Below, piece by piece: positions 46,375-59,753 of a DNA stretch of 64,000 nt. Source of the DNA: Lingula anatina (lineage: Eukaryota > Brachiopoda > Lingulata > Lingulida > Lingulidae); the NCBI RefSeq assembly GCF_001039355.2, contig NW_019775491.1, positions 1,005,136 through 1,069,135 on the forward strand, given 5' to 3'. The position numbers and the translations under genes were made by a program. The notes below the pieces were generated by a model. That model was not told where the DNA came from, did not search any database, and saw only the letters and a list, made by a program, of their open reading frames with translations. How positions within the stretch are numbered: the stretch's first letter is position 1; every line of letters starts with the position of its first letter.

Positions 46375-49300
46375 ATGGCTGACACACCTCCGCCGGTTTC
46401 TCTTATCCCTCAGGGGAAAATGCCAAGGTTTTCTACTTTGAAGGAAACGTTTGTAGCTAAATACGGTACCTATCCCGAGTTCTTTGTGCGTGCTCCCGGT
46501 AGAGTCAACCTCATAGGTTAGTACTATAAGCGCTAAGTTTGCACAGTTTCCTACCGTGCTGGGAGGTGTAAGTAAAAAAAGTGAAACTAGAACTAGAAGG
46601 CGGCATATATATACATTAAGCTGTTTGGACAATTTTAAAAATGGGATTCCGCGGTGATATATCCTTAGGTCTTTAATTCTTTAATTTATTTAGTAATGAT
46701 GCGTTTCATTAAATTCCATAAGTGTGTAGATGATTGTTTTAGATTAGGAAAAAACTAAGCATACTGGTTTGAAACTGAGATCCCTTTGGAGGGACTAAAG
46801 GATGTTTTCCCAAAGACCTATCTCAGTCATCAGTGAAATCATTGGGCTCTTGATCAGTTATTGACACTTTAAATTGAGATATAGTGGAAAATTAAAAAAG
46901 TTCTGCACTGCATTGGAGGTACAAATTTCGTTAATTGAGGATAATTTTCTTCAATTAACTTCACACACATAATCAAGCAGAGCATGAGTGAATTAGCATG
47001 ATGATAAAATAGAAGTTTGATTGCCATTTTGACTTGGCTGTTAATATGGATTATATTATTCTCTATATTTCAGGTGAACATATTGACTACTGTGGTTATT
47101 CAGTTCTCCCCATGGCCATTGAACAAGACATAGTCATAGCAGCTGCAGCAAATGATAGTGGAAAGATCGTGCTCAGCAATACAGATTCAAACTTCAGGTA
47201 CTGTCATACAGTGTGTATATGACACATTTTTACTGTCATTCATACAAATGACATACATTTGTATGTGACTATGAGAAGTTTTATACTAGTACTAGTATAT
47301 GTCAAGACATTTATTGGCACTTAGTAAGTATCAAATATATTTTTCATTTTTTTTCTGTATAACTCTTTTACAGATTTACTTTTGCTTTACTTTATTTTTA
47401 AACTGGACAATTGTCTTAATAAGGAAGTCCTCTATTCAGATCCAAAGTCTATATCGACATGTGAACACCAAAATCATAGATTAACATATGTGTATTTCAG
47501 ACATTTTATACATTTTATTCTATCCTTTCAGTGAGTATAGCTGCGCAACAGACAACATAGAAATTGACAAGTCTAAGCCTCTGTGGTTTCACTATTTCCT
47601 GTGTGGATACAAAGGTGTCTTGGAACATCTGTCTCTTAAGAATCCCAAAGGCATGAATCTGGTCTTAGATGGCACTGTCCCAAGAAGTGCAGGTCTCTCA
47701 AGTTCAAGTGCCCTTGTGTGTTGTGCTGCACTCACCACGGTTCATATAAATGGACAGCAAATGGGCAAGGTAAAGCTATTATTTTTTTCTCTAGGAGAAT
47801 AAATACTGTAACAGTATCTAGTCTTTTTGGATTCTGGTAGATCATTGTGCAAGACACCGGGAAAATTCGTATTGTATTTTTTAACAGCAGAATGCAAATT
47901 CCCCCACAAGTCAAAATGTATGTTTCAGGTGGAGATAGCAGACATGTGTGCCCTCTGTGAACAATACATTGGAACTATAGGTGGTGGGATGGACCAGGCC
48001 ATCTGTTTCCTGGCAGAGGCTGGAAAGGTAGGGGAAAGTTATGGCTGTGCTGTGATGTTTATTTGTTTTATGATGGTCCTTTATCAAAAAGGCGATTCAT
48101 TGCTTTAAATTCAAGACTCAATGAAAGATGCTTCATTTTTTATATTTTAATTTTAGTTAACAAAAAAAGTAATATACTCCAAATAGTAGCACACTATTAC
48201 AGAAAAAAATGCCATCTTTTGTTCACCTACATGTAGAACATGATTTCAGGCAAAATTGGTAGAGTTTAACCCTTTGAAAGCCACCAATGTCAGCCTGCCT
48301 CAAGGAGTGGTGTTCGTTATCAGTAATAGTTGTGTGGAGATGAACAAGGCTGCTACCTCCCACTTCAATATCAGGGTAGTGGAATGTAGGCTGGCATGTC
48401 AGGTAAATGTGTTCATGTATATATGGGTAAAGGTTATGCTTGGTCATAATATTCTCTTACTACATGTGGTATTTCCACAAATGGTTGCTTTATTGAACAC
48501 TTTTTAATTGAACACTTTTGTTTGAGTTAAAATTAATGATATACTGTAGTAGTTTCTTCACATTCATAAAGATTGGATGTTTTCTATGAATATCATAGTA
48601 TGCTATTTAAACTCACATGTTTACAGATAATGGCAAAAGAAAAGGGCCTAAACTGGAGGGAAATCAAAAAGCTAGGAGACTTACAGAAGACTCTTGGTAT
48701 CACTCTTGAAGATGCAATTAAGCTCACCCAAAGTGTCCTCCATCCTGAACCATACAGTAAAGAAGAAGTGTGCAATATTCTTGGTGTAAGTGCTGAAGAA
48801 CTTGCACAAACTAGTCTCAGCCAGAACACACTGACAGGTATGGGTTTCTTCCCTTTTTTTTTCTTTGAATTTCATAGTATATCATAGCAGTGTATATCTT
48901 GTGATCTGCTTTGTAAAAAAACACTATAATTTGATATAACTCCTTCAATTATTCTTTTAGTTGTAACATAATTGTGCTTATTTTTAATAATGTCAGCACA
49001 ATATGAAAAGTGGTAGAAATGTAACCGTGAACGAACAGACTCATAAATGCTTTGAACACTCTAATTATAGTTTTTCTCTATTCTTTTGATAATGAAATTG
49101 TTTTATCATTTTAGTTGCATCATTTAAGTTGCATGATCGAGCCACCCATGTGTATAGTGAGGCGAAAAGAGTGTGGGATTTTAAGAAAATTTGCGATGAG
49201 CAGCCTCACAATGCCTCAGAGATGCTTGGTCAACTTATGAATGACAGCCACACGTCCTGCAGAGACCTTTATGAATGTAGCTGTCCAGATCTTGACCACT

Positions 49301-49854
49301 TAGTGGACCTTTGCATGTAAGTGTTGGAAGAGATAACTTTGTAGAAAACAGTGATATAGGTCTTGATTCATGTAACTCTGTATTCCTATTTTTTTCTTGT
49401 ACAATGTTTACATAATATTTAATTTTCTGTTAAAAACATTACATGAATTTAGTACATTTGCTTGTTTTTCAAAATTTTATTTTACATGCATGTATAACAT
49501 CCACATTTTACAGACAAGTAGCAAGTCCAGCAGATTAAATTCTTATTTCCAAGACTTTCTCTCTGAGGATTTACAAATTATATTGATATCCCGGCTTAAG
49601 CTCATATACATTATATCTCATGGGACATATTATTTCTTGTCAGACAATCTGGGGCTCTAGGCTCCAGGCTGACTGGTGCTGGCTGGGGAGGATGTGCAGT
49701 GTCTATGGTGCCAGCTGATTGTGTACAGGAATTCATCACCGCCATACAGCAGAAATATTATGCCAAAGATCCAGCTAGAGAAGCGAGAGTGAAGGAGAGT
49801 TTGTTTGCCACTGTTCCAGGAAGTGGTGCAGTTATCTATAAGTGGGATGATTAG
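46375..49854 (+). CDS. GALK2: N-acetylgalactosamine kinase (galactokinase 2), GHMP kinase
   Basis: Eight exons (46375-46516, 47074-47197, 47532-47769, 47929-48027, 48250-48402, 48627-48837, 49115-49316, 49644-49854) join to 459 aa, against 458 in human. The start at 46375 has a good context (ACCATGG). GHMP motif 1 with the sugar-binding region is [18 protein letters not shown] (38-55); motif 2 is GLSSSSAL (143-150); GTIGGGMDQ (182-190) holds the catalytic Asp; motif 3 is TGAGWGGC (400-407). [15 protein letters not shown] and [14 protein letters not shown] are GALK2-specific in my memory. It phosphorylates GalNAc at C1 with ATP, a salvage step toward UDP-GalNAc, in the cytosol. Confidence 0.97.
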
Positions 49855-50691
49855 CCACAGCCTGGTTTTAGTGGAATGTGAAATTTGTTATACGAACACA
49901 TGGTGCCAATAATGCCAAACTGCATTTCTGTCTTAAAGTTGGTGTTCATCAGAGCAATATTATATTTTAAACATTTGATTTGATATTTGTATAAAGTATT
50001 GTGATTTGCTTGAAGGATTAAAACATGAATTGCAGAAGTTCTGTTCAGACTGAGCTATCACTGTCAGTTAAAATGATATGTCAGTTATAAAGTTAAAGAA
50101 GATATATTTTGATATACATGTATAATAATTAAAATAATGAAAATTCATAAGCTTTTTTTTAATAATTTGTGGTAATGGTAGATAACTTGACTGAGCTTGT
50201 TCCTTATTTTCTCAATTAGAGAAGCTAACATTCCAAAATCTATTTATATACAGTTACAAGTCAATAATGTTACTATTCAGAGGTTTATTATCTTTTAAGA
50301 CATTTACATAAATTGTGTGATTTTAATCATTTAAAATATAATATACATGTCATCATGAGTATTTACAAATATCAGATAACCTAAACTGACCTGCTTTTTG
50401 TTTCATTAATGAAAGAATAAAAGGGAAATACTTTGTTTTTAAAATGTAGAATGATTAAGAAGTAAAGTGGAAAAACACAAGTACTATCCAACATAGTTTT
50501 TCAAGCATGCCAATGATGCCATGCCATTGTTTCAGTTTTACATGTAATACATGTACCTGATTTGTCATGCTACTGAAAATAATTAGAGAATTTACTAAAA
50601 TGTTCTTTACATAAATTTTGTATGTCAGTGAAAACTTTTTGCCCAATTTTTAAACTGATCATTTTTCAGTTTTATTTGTTAACATTTTGCT
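49855..50691. terminator. Convergent 3' region of GALK2 and FAM227
   Basis: No gene seen. ATTAAA near 50018 and AATAAA at 50416-50421 are candidate GALK2 poly(A) signals. Confidence 0.4.
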
Positions 50692-51180
50692 CTATATAGC
50701 ACCATCTGTATCATCTTCATCCTCATCATCACCTCCAGAAAATGGATTCTCCATGCCCAATGGAAGAGGTGTGTGGGTTTGTCTCTCCTGAAATAAATAA
50801 ATACAACAGAATGAAATGCATGTTAATGTCTAGTCTTTGTGATTTTGTTTCATTGGATATAAACCATATGAAAGTTTTCACTGATATATCATAAATTGTA
50901 CATCATGTCAAAGATGGATGACTTTAATAAATATGAGGACTATGAAATCTTTGTAGATTTTAACAAAATTGTCATCTTTACCATTTTCTTTTCCCACAGT
51001 TTTTCCCGCAACATTTTCAATTCCATGCTGTTTCTGGCTGCTGATACTTGGTCCTTCATTTTAGATATCTCACGGTTTGTTTCTAAACGCTTCAGTTCAA
51101 GTTTTAATATTTCTTGGTTAGTCTGCTCTGTTATTCTACAACAAATTGACAAAAAACATGTAATTTGCACCATTTTACTA

Positions 51181-51265
<85 letters not shown>

Positions 51266-54200
51266 CATTATGACAATCATTAAGAAATTAAGAGGTGATG
51301 TATAAAACATCTATTACAACTAGCAGAATGGCAGTCTTACCTTTGATACTCTCTCTGTATTGCCTGAGAAAATGCCAAGGATTTGTTGATGACCTGCTTA
51401 TAGGTTGGTGCCGGCAAAGTGGACTCAGTTAAGAAAAAATATGTATCAATTATTTCCTTTTTTAAGTAATGCACGTAGGTAAATGGAAAAATTGGGTGTA
51501 GCATCTTCTCTGATGGTATTTTAGAATATATTTAGAATATATCTGGTTTTAACAAATTAATATATGAAAGGATATGGCAGATGTGCTATTTCTGTCCTCC
51601 GTATCCTCCTGCCTGGTTGTTCCAGGTCTTGTAACTGTCTCATGTGCATGTAGTGTGCTATCAGGGGACTCTGGCCAGTTAAGTTAAACTTGACACGTTC
51701 AAATTCTGGTCCTGGTCCAATTTGATGAGACTGAAATAAAAATTTAAAGCCATTACATTGTCTGATATCAAACCAACATCTTTTTATGAAAATAATGCTC
51801 TTTTCACATCAAGCTGTATGGCTGGTCCCAATAAGTAATCCAGCTATGTTTTTTACTCCCTTTCAAAAGCCCCAATAAACCATGCCAAATAATCTGGTTA
51901 TAACTTGCTGTGTTGAGTGCAGAGGTCCTGTGCACGTTACCCTCTTTTGTAATAGCCAGACTATTGAGTTGTCAATTTCTCAAAATGGCAAACTGTTCAA
52001 CTCGATGTGAAAAGGGACTTAAGTATATATAATGCATAATATATTGTAAATGTAAATTTCATGAAGGAGTTTGTTTTAAAAACTACATACATTATGTGCT
52101 ATTCAGCATATTAAATTATGGAAAAAGTTAATTCTCTTAGAAATGATCTTTATCCATTTTTCTTTTACTGGAAATGATTGTAAACTATGTATCTATGAGA
52201 AGGTTAAAAAACATGGTACTTCGTGATTATAAAACAGTAAAGGTATATATTCTTACTTCCACAGGCTTTCTCCTTGGTGTTCCACAGGTGGCCACTCTTG
52301 ATTGAGTCAGCATATTCTGGGTATGTGTTGGCAGGGAGCCTGTTGTTTCCCTTGTTGCCTTGGTGATCTCCCTGGATACCAGGTCTCTAGTTTTGTTAGA
52401 TGTGCTTTCTCTGGAAGCATCCTGGTCTCTCGGCTCATTGCCAAAGCTCATCACATATTTCTCAAAGTTTTCCATGTCTGATTTGGCTTTTGCTGGCAAT
52501 GAAATAAAGGTTACAGTTAAGATGGAAGTTTCTTTCTTTACAGCATTAATGATATGTGCCACAGATTAAATATTTCTATTTTCATACATCAAACGGTCAG
52601 ATGGAAACTTTTACTATTTTACATACTGTATTTCAGAATACATCCGTGGGTTTCCATGATTAACATGAGCACTATATATTGAATGCAGTTAATTATTTTG
52701 TACCATTTTTCTCTTGATCTGCCTTCAGCATCCTTGCATTATCATCCGTAGCTTTGGCCTTTGGTTCCAATCTTCTTAGATTCCATTGCTTGTGAGTTCC
52801 AGGAACTGGCTTAACACCTGGCAAGGTCAAACAATATTATTTGACAGTAATGTTTGACAACTTAATAATATGTAAAATTCCATAATTATTGTAAAGTAAA
52901 TGCAGTAAAATATTGGATGTTCAAAGATATAGAACATAAATATTCAAAAGATTTTTTTATCATGATAATGGCAGTATAATGAAATTTAGATTATACTATT
53001 AAATTATCAGCAAAGCAGTCAAACATAATTAGCAAGCAACTGAGACTTTTTGCATGATATTGCCTAAAAGATCTACTGCATATAGTTACAAGACTGGGAC
53101 CTCACCAGTCATCCATTCATATGTTGTATTGAGCAGTTCTTGTTTGAAACCATCATGGAATTGAACTTTAGACTCTGGGAAAGCCTCCAAGAAGGCAGAA
53201 TAGATGGCTTGAGCAAGAGCCTCAGGATACACCTGAAGAAGAAAGTTAAAGCAGCATATCATACATGTGCACATAAAAGGTTAAACTGAGCCTGAAAAAA
53301 AAAACAGTTCCATAATGACTATCAATCATAACTTCACTTCAGTCTAAAGATGTAAGGTTAGGAAATTTGGCTTCATAGCTTACTATAACTGTTGGTCTTT
53401 GTAGTTGCTTACCTGGAAAAACTTGTCCTTAACATCAGGATGGATACTTGAAAACAGGGCAACAAAGCTGTCTGCGATTCTGTCAAACAGTTGGTCTTGC
53501 TCACTGCTGTGCTTGGATTTCTAAAATGTGTAATGGAAATAAATGCAAAAAGAAAAAAAATCTTTCTATAGCAGTGACATGTCAGCCAAAAAAGACGCAC
53601 AAATGGTACATAACATTAACTGATAAAAACAGTATGAAATACAAGTCTCTTACCTCATACTTGTTTATAAAAAACCACCAGAATGTGTCCTGCATCAATG
53701 CCACTGATGCTTCTGATAAGAAAACTTTCTTCCACATCTTTTTGAAGCCACGCTAAAATTGCAAGGAAAGATTTGGTAACATATAAAATAAATATAATTT
53801 TATGTCTTTGATAATCTCAATCATATAACATATACATTAGTCTACATGTAGCATTCAAATGAATCAAAAATATTTTTGTATAGGTTTATCTTTATCTGTC
53901 ATACAAGACCATTCTCTTTTCTCTTTGTATTTATTGAAAGGCCATTTTTGGCTTGCGTACATTAAAGTCCTGTGCCTTGGTCACTCTATGTAGAATCTGT
54001 GGAGTCTCTAGCTGTGCTGGCAGCTCAGTCAACTCTCCCTTCCTGAAGCCAGGGAATGTACAAAACTCGACACCTTTTTTCCTCGTCTCCAGCATCACCT
54101 CTGCCAGATCCTACAGAAATGGACACCATCATTTTCAGAACAAATAATGCATCCAAGCTAAGCAATCATTAGTTTTACATCAAAATAAATAGGCAATTTG

Positions 54201-56403
54201 GCCAACATTATTAGTTTCCACCAAAGTGACATTTTTCACATAGCCATTGACATGCATCAAACTGCATTCATTCATTCACATGATTATATCAATTGACATA
54301 AGCCAGTGTTCATTGACTCACATTACCACACCATTTTATAAGACTTATTTCTACATAAATGTGCATTTAGAAAAGGAGAATGAATAATTAATGGATGAGT
54401 TACCAGAAGAAAAGAATTTGCTTTTAGAATATACTTTAGACCATGTTAAGAATTTTCCTGACAATAAAAGCAAAAATGGAAAGTTCCAGCTATTACACAT
54501 ACACTAAGAAATGTCAGATCAGCAGGTTGGAAGGAAGACTAATCTATAAGATTAAGAGTAAAATTTTCATTAAGTCCATGCAGTTTCTTTTAATTCATAT
54601 TTACATGTATATGTAGGTCCCAAAATACAAGTGACAAATGCTAGCATAAATACCAGTTAAATAAAAAAGAAAAAACAGAAGGTGTGCCAAACATACTCGT
54701 ATATAAAGTTCAACTGTCCATATTCTTATTTCAAAAAATCCTTACAAAGGGAATGTCAAGACTACAGAAGTAATGCTTGCAAGCATAAATCTAGTATCCA
54801 TGCAAACACCATGCCCCAGCCGTCCAAAATATATTTCATGCATTATCATAATAAAGCAGAATATTATATCATAATGCAATTTATCTATATACCCCTGGTT
54901 TCCATGTGGCAAATTTCATTGCTAAAAGTTTCTGAAATAATTAGAATGAGAGGGAATGTTGTACAAATGGTTCAAAGAAATATCTTCAGATTTGGCTGAT
55001 GTGATAATTATTTTAATTCCAATGAGTAATCAGTATCATTTTGATGATATTAAAATAATTGTATATTCAAATCTGATAATAGTGGACAACATTACTACCT
55101 TTGACTTTTTGGCTTTGCTGCTATGATGTATTTTGACAGCATCTGATTCTGCCATTTGTGTCAAGAAAGCTGAAAAGAAATCCATTTATTAAAGCATGCC
55201 TGAAGTACTCATTGCCAAGTAAATGGTTTCAATCTTAATAGCTGATCTTAACTATTTATCATAATTTTATAAATAATTTTAGGAACTACTGCCTGTATTT
55301 AATATTCTAGACATTTAAACCTGTTTTCTTAACATCTTAATCAATGTTATAACTTTTAATATTTATTTTCGTTAAGCTCTCAGCTAACAAAATAATTAAT
55401 AAGAACACAGGAAAAATATTGATGATTGCAGTGTTACCTTTTGGTGGAGCATAAAACAAGTTTTCTGCTCTTCTGGATGACCGTGTTTCTTCAGTGATAA
55501 TTTGATCTGCATAGTGTCTTAGTTTTCTTTCCAAATCCAGCAATCTGTCTTCAAGGTCATCCAACAAAGTCATGTCAATGGCTAAGTGATCAGAGTTAAA
55601 GTGGTATAATAAACAGTACAAAACTTAAACTAAAAGGTAAATACATATCAAACAAAAACTCATTATGTAATAAAAATATAAAACAATTATTTTTGTAGGA
55701 GAACATTTGGATATATACCGCAGTATATACACTGTACCAGAATGCATGTACATGTACATGTATATGGGACAAAATGTGCAGGCAACATCATCTTCAATGG
55801 GCTGCATTTGGCCATTTTAATTGTCCTTTCAACCCCTCACAATTTGTATTATAATGTCTCATACTTGAAGAAGTGAGTATTATCAGTTAACATTTACACA
55901 TACTGGGTATATCGTGTGCCTTTAGACAATAAAGGTTTTGCTTGGTACATGTATCAGTCTGACCACTTATATAGATTTTATCAAGGATACGTGCTTCCTC
56001 CTTCAGCAAGTTGTATATATCTTCCTGTCCACCAAGGAATCCACCCTCCTCTTGCAAGTGTAGAGGTCCTTCTGAGGTCAGACGTTCTGGCCATTCTTTC
56101 TGTGACCACAAGTGGCAAAATTTAAGATATGAGTAACAAAAGTGTGTTACACCATACAATGTATCAAACACAGTTTACCATAAACCGCTAGCAACACATT
56201 GCACACCCTGCTGTACACAGCATTAATAATATATTTTTGTATATTTTCCTTACCAGACCATACAACTTCACATATTCTTCATACGTTTTTGGAGGTTTCT
56301 GTTCTGACGAAGATTCAAATTTATTCTGCTCTACTCTGTCTGCTTTCATGCCATCCAATTTGGCAAAGATGTTGGCCATTCGATCCTCACGCTCTGCCTC
56401 CAT
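50692..56403 (-). CDS. FAM227 family protein (FWWh domain), FAM227B-like by neighbourhood
   Basis: Fourteen coding exons: 56254-56403, 55967-56099, 55438-55581, 55099-55169, 53961-54110, 53654-53752, 53413-53520, 53106-53232, 52704-52817, 52257-52492, 51576-51730, 51341-51418, 50982-51135, 50692-50787. They sum to 1815 nt and close in frame (604 aa). The name-giving motif FWWFFINKYE is in exon 6, within a run (MQDTFWWFFI ... FVALFSSIHPDVKDKFF ... YPEALAQAIYSAFLEAFP) typical of the family. Further on are ERVKFNLTGQSPLIAHYM, RTEIAHLPLPAPTY, a coiled-coil-like ILKLELKRLETNREISKM and an acidic end (GGDDEDEDD). Function is not established. The ATG at 56403 lies six bases inside an exon whose acceptor is at 56410, so a UTR exon lies upstream. 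Intron 11 is U12-type AT-AC. Confidence 0.88.
51182..51256. repeat. (CA)n(TA)n microsatellite in FAM227 intron
   Basis: Five CA units are followed by about 33 TA units. Confidence 0.95.
51419..51575 (-). other. U12-type AT-AC intron (FAM227 intron 11)
   Basis: On the minus strand the intron begins ATATCCTTT, the exact minor-spliceosome 5' consensus, and ends AC, with TTTTCTTAAC (U12 branch-site form) about ten bases before the end. No GT donor in the correct phase exists. The AT-AC join gives RTEIAHLP|LPAPTY in frame. Length 157 nt. Confidence 0.85.
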
Positions 56404-56409
56404 ACTAAA

Positions 56410-58384
56410 CTGAATATTCAACACAAAATAGATTGGGTTATAAATGTGTAGCTCACTCAGTGTCAGCACTAGCATGACATGGTATATACATGTATAAAGT
56501 ACGTTTGCAAATGACTTCCTTCAAATTCAAAGCATGCCCTGTCATTTATTTTGGCACATTACGTTATATGACAATACGTTTACCGTACGTAAGTAAGGTG
56601 TCATTATGTACAAAGTCTAATAACTGGCATGCTATTAGGTACGCACAACACAACAGTAAAATAAAAAATGCCTTCACTTCATTGCTCAGTCACTGTGACA
56701 ACAAATAGTTGTCGTTTAACGTCTTTGATGTGCAGTTTATTCCAAACTTCTAAAATTTCATAAAAATCATAAAGGAAATAATGACTGATATACTTGACTC
56801 ATTCACAAACACAATATATAACTTACTTGATGCACTAATGACTTTACAAACACCTGCTAAATTAGGGTTTCCATGGACGCCTCCATTTTGCAACCTTAGA
56901 GCTCTTTTGGAAAAAAAGGTAGGTATTTTGCAATCGCACTTCTGTCATCACATCTAATGCATCTAACCGTAAAACGGGACAGGCAGTTGTGGTTATGCTG
57001 GTAGCTGTCATCACACATTTAATTTCTTTTTTAAACTTTAATCATTTAATTATTTAATCAACGACACAAATCTTATTAGACATAAAGCCTCAAATAGTGA
57101 AAAAGGGAGTCTATTTACCAGGTATAATGGGTATGAAGTTCGGTCAATGAATAATTGCCCAACAACTGATGATTGTAAGGACGAGCGGGTTTTACTGGAC
57201 GTATCTTTTTCTTAGAAGGGTGTGGAAGGGGTGCTTGAAAGCTGACTTAAACCTCGGGAAATTTGACTTTTTAACGCCTGAACTGCATTCGAGGTTGTGA
57301 ACAGGGCCCTCCCAAAACTGTTCAAAAACTCTTTGAGATTGAAGTGGATATCGATTTGGGCCTACTGTCTTAATATTGACAAAATTCATGTATCATGTAT
57401 CTCTTTAAGAGATAAGAGATAAACAGACAAGAGATAAGGTTTATTTAGCCAATAAATAAATAAAATATGCAATATTGGGAATAGATTGGTATGTAAAAAA
57501 AGTCGTTATATTAAAAACGAACAGATTTAACAGGTCAAAAATTTTGGGTAGGCCTAGCCTACATAATATTATCTTAAGATTTATACAGAGACCGTTCGGT
57601 TATTGAAAATTGTGAATTTGTTTTTCCTTTTATCTGGTTCACGGGGTTGATTAAAAATTTTTTAATTGCTGCTTGACAAACTGGCTGACAAACCAGTGAT
57701 TTTCTTGCGTTAGGCCACCCTCTAAACAAAACAACCAGGAAATAGGGAAACGATTTTTCTGAAAAGCAGCAATATGTTCAGGCGCTATACCCGCTAATGT
57801 GCAAGATAACTTTACTTGTTAGTCAATTTACTTGCAAGTGCTTATATTCAAATTAAAAACGGCTTTAATTTAAAAGCTGACCGACTACTGTTAGTTAAAG
57901 CTGCGTTTAAAAACTGCATTGCTCACATTTGATACAATGTAGCTATGTTCCCGATGCCCCTGTGATCGGAAATGTGATTCTGTTTATTCACACAACATAG
58001 ACTCGAACTGAACACAATACTTATATATTAATATTTTTATTCCGTTGCAACACGTAGGAAATGGCCTACATTTACATTGACATGCATCTACCTGTAGTAC
58101 ATCGCATGGACATCCACTCTTTCAACCACAAAATTAAATTGTGACGGCTACAATGGACTCAAATTTGAATTATAAATTACTCAATATTGAAGTGTTTAAC
58201 AAAGCCCGATTACCACAAGATAGAGCTATTTCAGATTGGTTGTAACTATTGGAATTGCTACGGTATATGACATACATGTACATTCTTTTTATTCTAAATG
58301 TTTCTTGAATCTCGGTGTCTTCAATATGGTTGTTTCCAATGCTGCAATTCTACACAGGACACTGCCTCCAAATTTAGCTGAATT
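56410..58384. other. Intergenic region upstream of FAM227
   Basis: It should contain the FAM227 5' UTR exon and promoter (probably 56.8-56.9 kb, where CTCCATTTTGC and GAGCTCT occur). A short reverse frame at 57192-57389 has no recognisable product. The right part may be the 3' UTR of SLC18 cassette A. Confidence 0.35.
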
Positions 58385-59710
58385 TCAAGGGCGTTCATCC
58401 GGGGATACAGCTTCGTCCAGCGTAGAGTAATTTTGAGCCTGGGTAACGTACTGAATCGGACACTTATCTTTCATGATCAGCGCCTGGAAAAGGATTCAAA
58501 ATTCCTTTCTAATAAATCAATTAACATACATGTATATTTACGCAGATACCAAGAAGCGCTGTTTAAGAGAGTGCATTATCCCAATAATGCTTGCCTATTA
58601 CATTGAAGAGTATTGCTTTTAAGCAATAAAAATAAACTAAATTTCACCAAGTCAATACCATAATAAGGCAATGCTGACAGGTGTTCCGCGGACACCTGAG
58701 AATATCTTGATGTGTGTTTTACATGGAAAGTTTTCTACTCCTTGTATCCCCTTCATCATGGAAATGCTTGTGGCAAATTGACAAATAAATATCTCATGGT
58801 GGCAATATTCTTTCTAAAACATTTTAATATACAGTAAAATATACAGTACATACCAGCGTCTCCTCGCGCACTTGCGCCTGGCGTAAGAAGCACACCAGGG
58901 GAGAGTAGAGGAACACTACTATAGCCATACCCCACAGCATCCTTGAAAGAAACGGTAGTATTCGTGGAATTGGCAAATTTTTACTCAAAAACTGCACCAT
59001 ATGAAGAAAAACTGTCAAGGCTTTTAAAGTGTATCATAGAACACTCTGACAATTGCATGAGTATTATCCGAGGTGCACTGATCCTGAGCAACGTTGCCTA
59101 AGAGAGGATTTTTTGTTTTACGTTGCCTATAAGATAAATGGGAAACTTTCCTATAAGATAAATACTGGTCATAAAGAAAGACGAGTTCCAAATCCTCCTA
59201 ACGAACAGATTCAGTGCACTATAGCTAGAAGNCGTACTGCTCACAGTTAAAGAAACGAAATGGAGGTGGGCAGGACATGTCAAAAGAATGAAGGACAATA
59301 GGTGGACAATCAGGCTTACAGAATGGACCCCAAGGTATGGACAAAGAAAAAGAGGAAGGCCGGTCAAACGATGGAGGGATGAATTAGATGACTACTGGAA
59401 GTCTTGGAAGAAGAAACCTTGGCCAAACTGGAAATCTGAGGCTCAGGATAGGAAACAATGGAAAAAGCATGCTGAGGCCTTTGTCCAACAGTGGAACACT
59501 ATAGGCTCTAAATGATGATGATGATGATGATGATGATAAGATAAATTCTTTAATAGTGTGCTTACCAAGGGAAACCCATCAGTTTTACTATTGTTCCACA
59601 CATCGAGGGCCCTGAAACGCACAAACGAGGAAGAGCATTTAGTTCAGTATGCCAGCAAAACTCATAATAAGAGTACTTGTTGAATGAAATGTTACCTTAA
59701 CTCGTTGCAA

Positions 59711-59753
<43 letters not shown>

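Noticed and set aside
57192-57389. 65-codon reverse frame upstream of FAM227
   Set aside because: No recognisable domain; isolated in noncoding sequence with no supporting splice sites.
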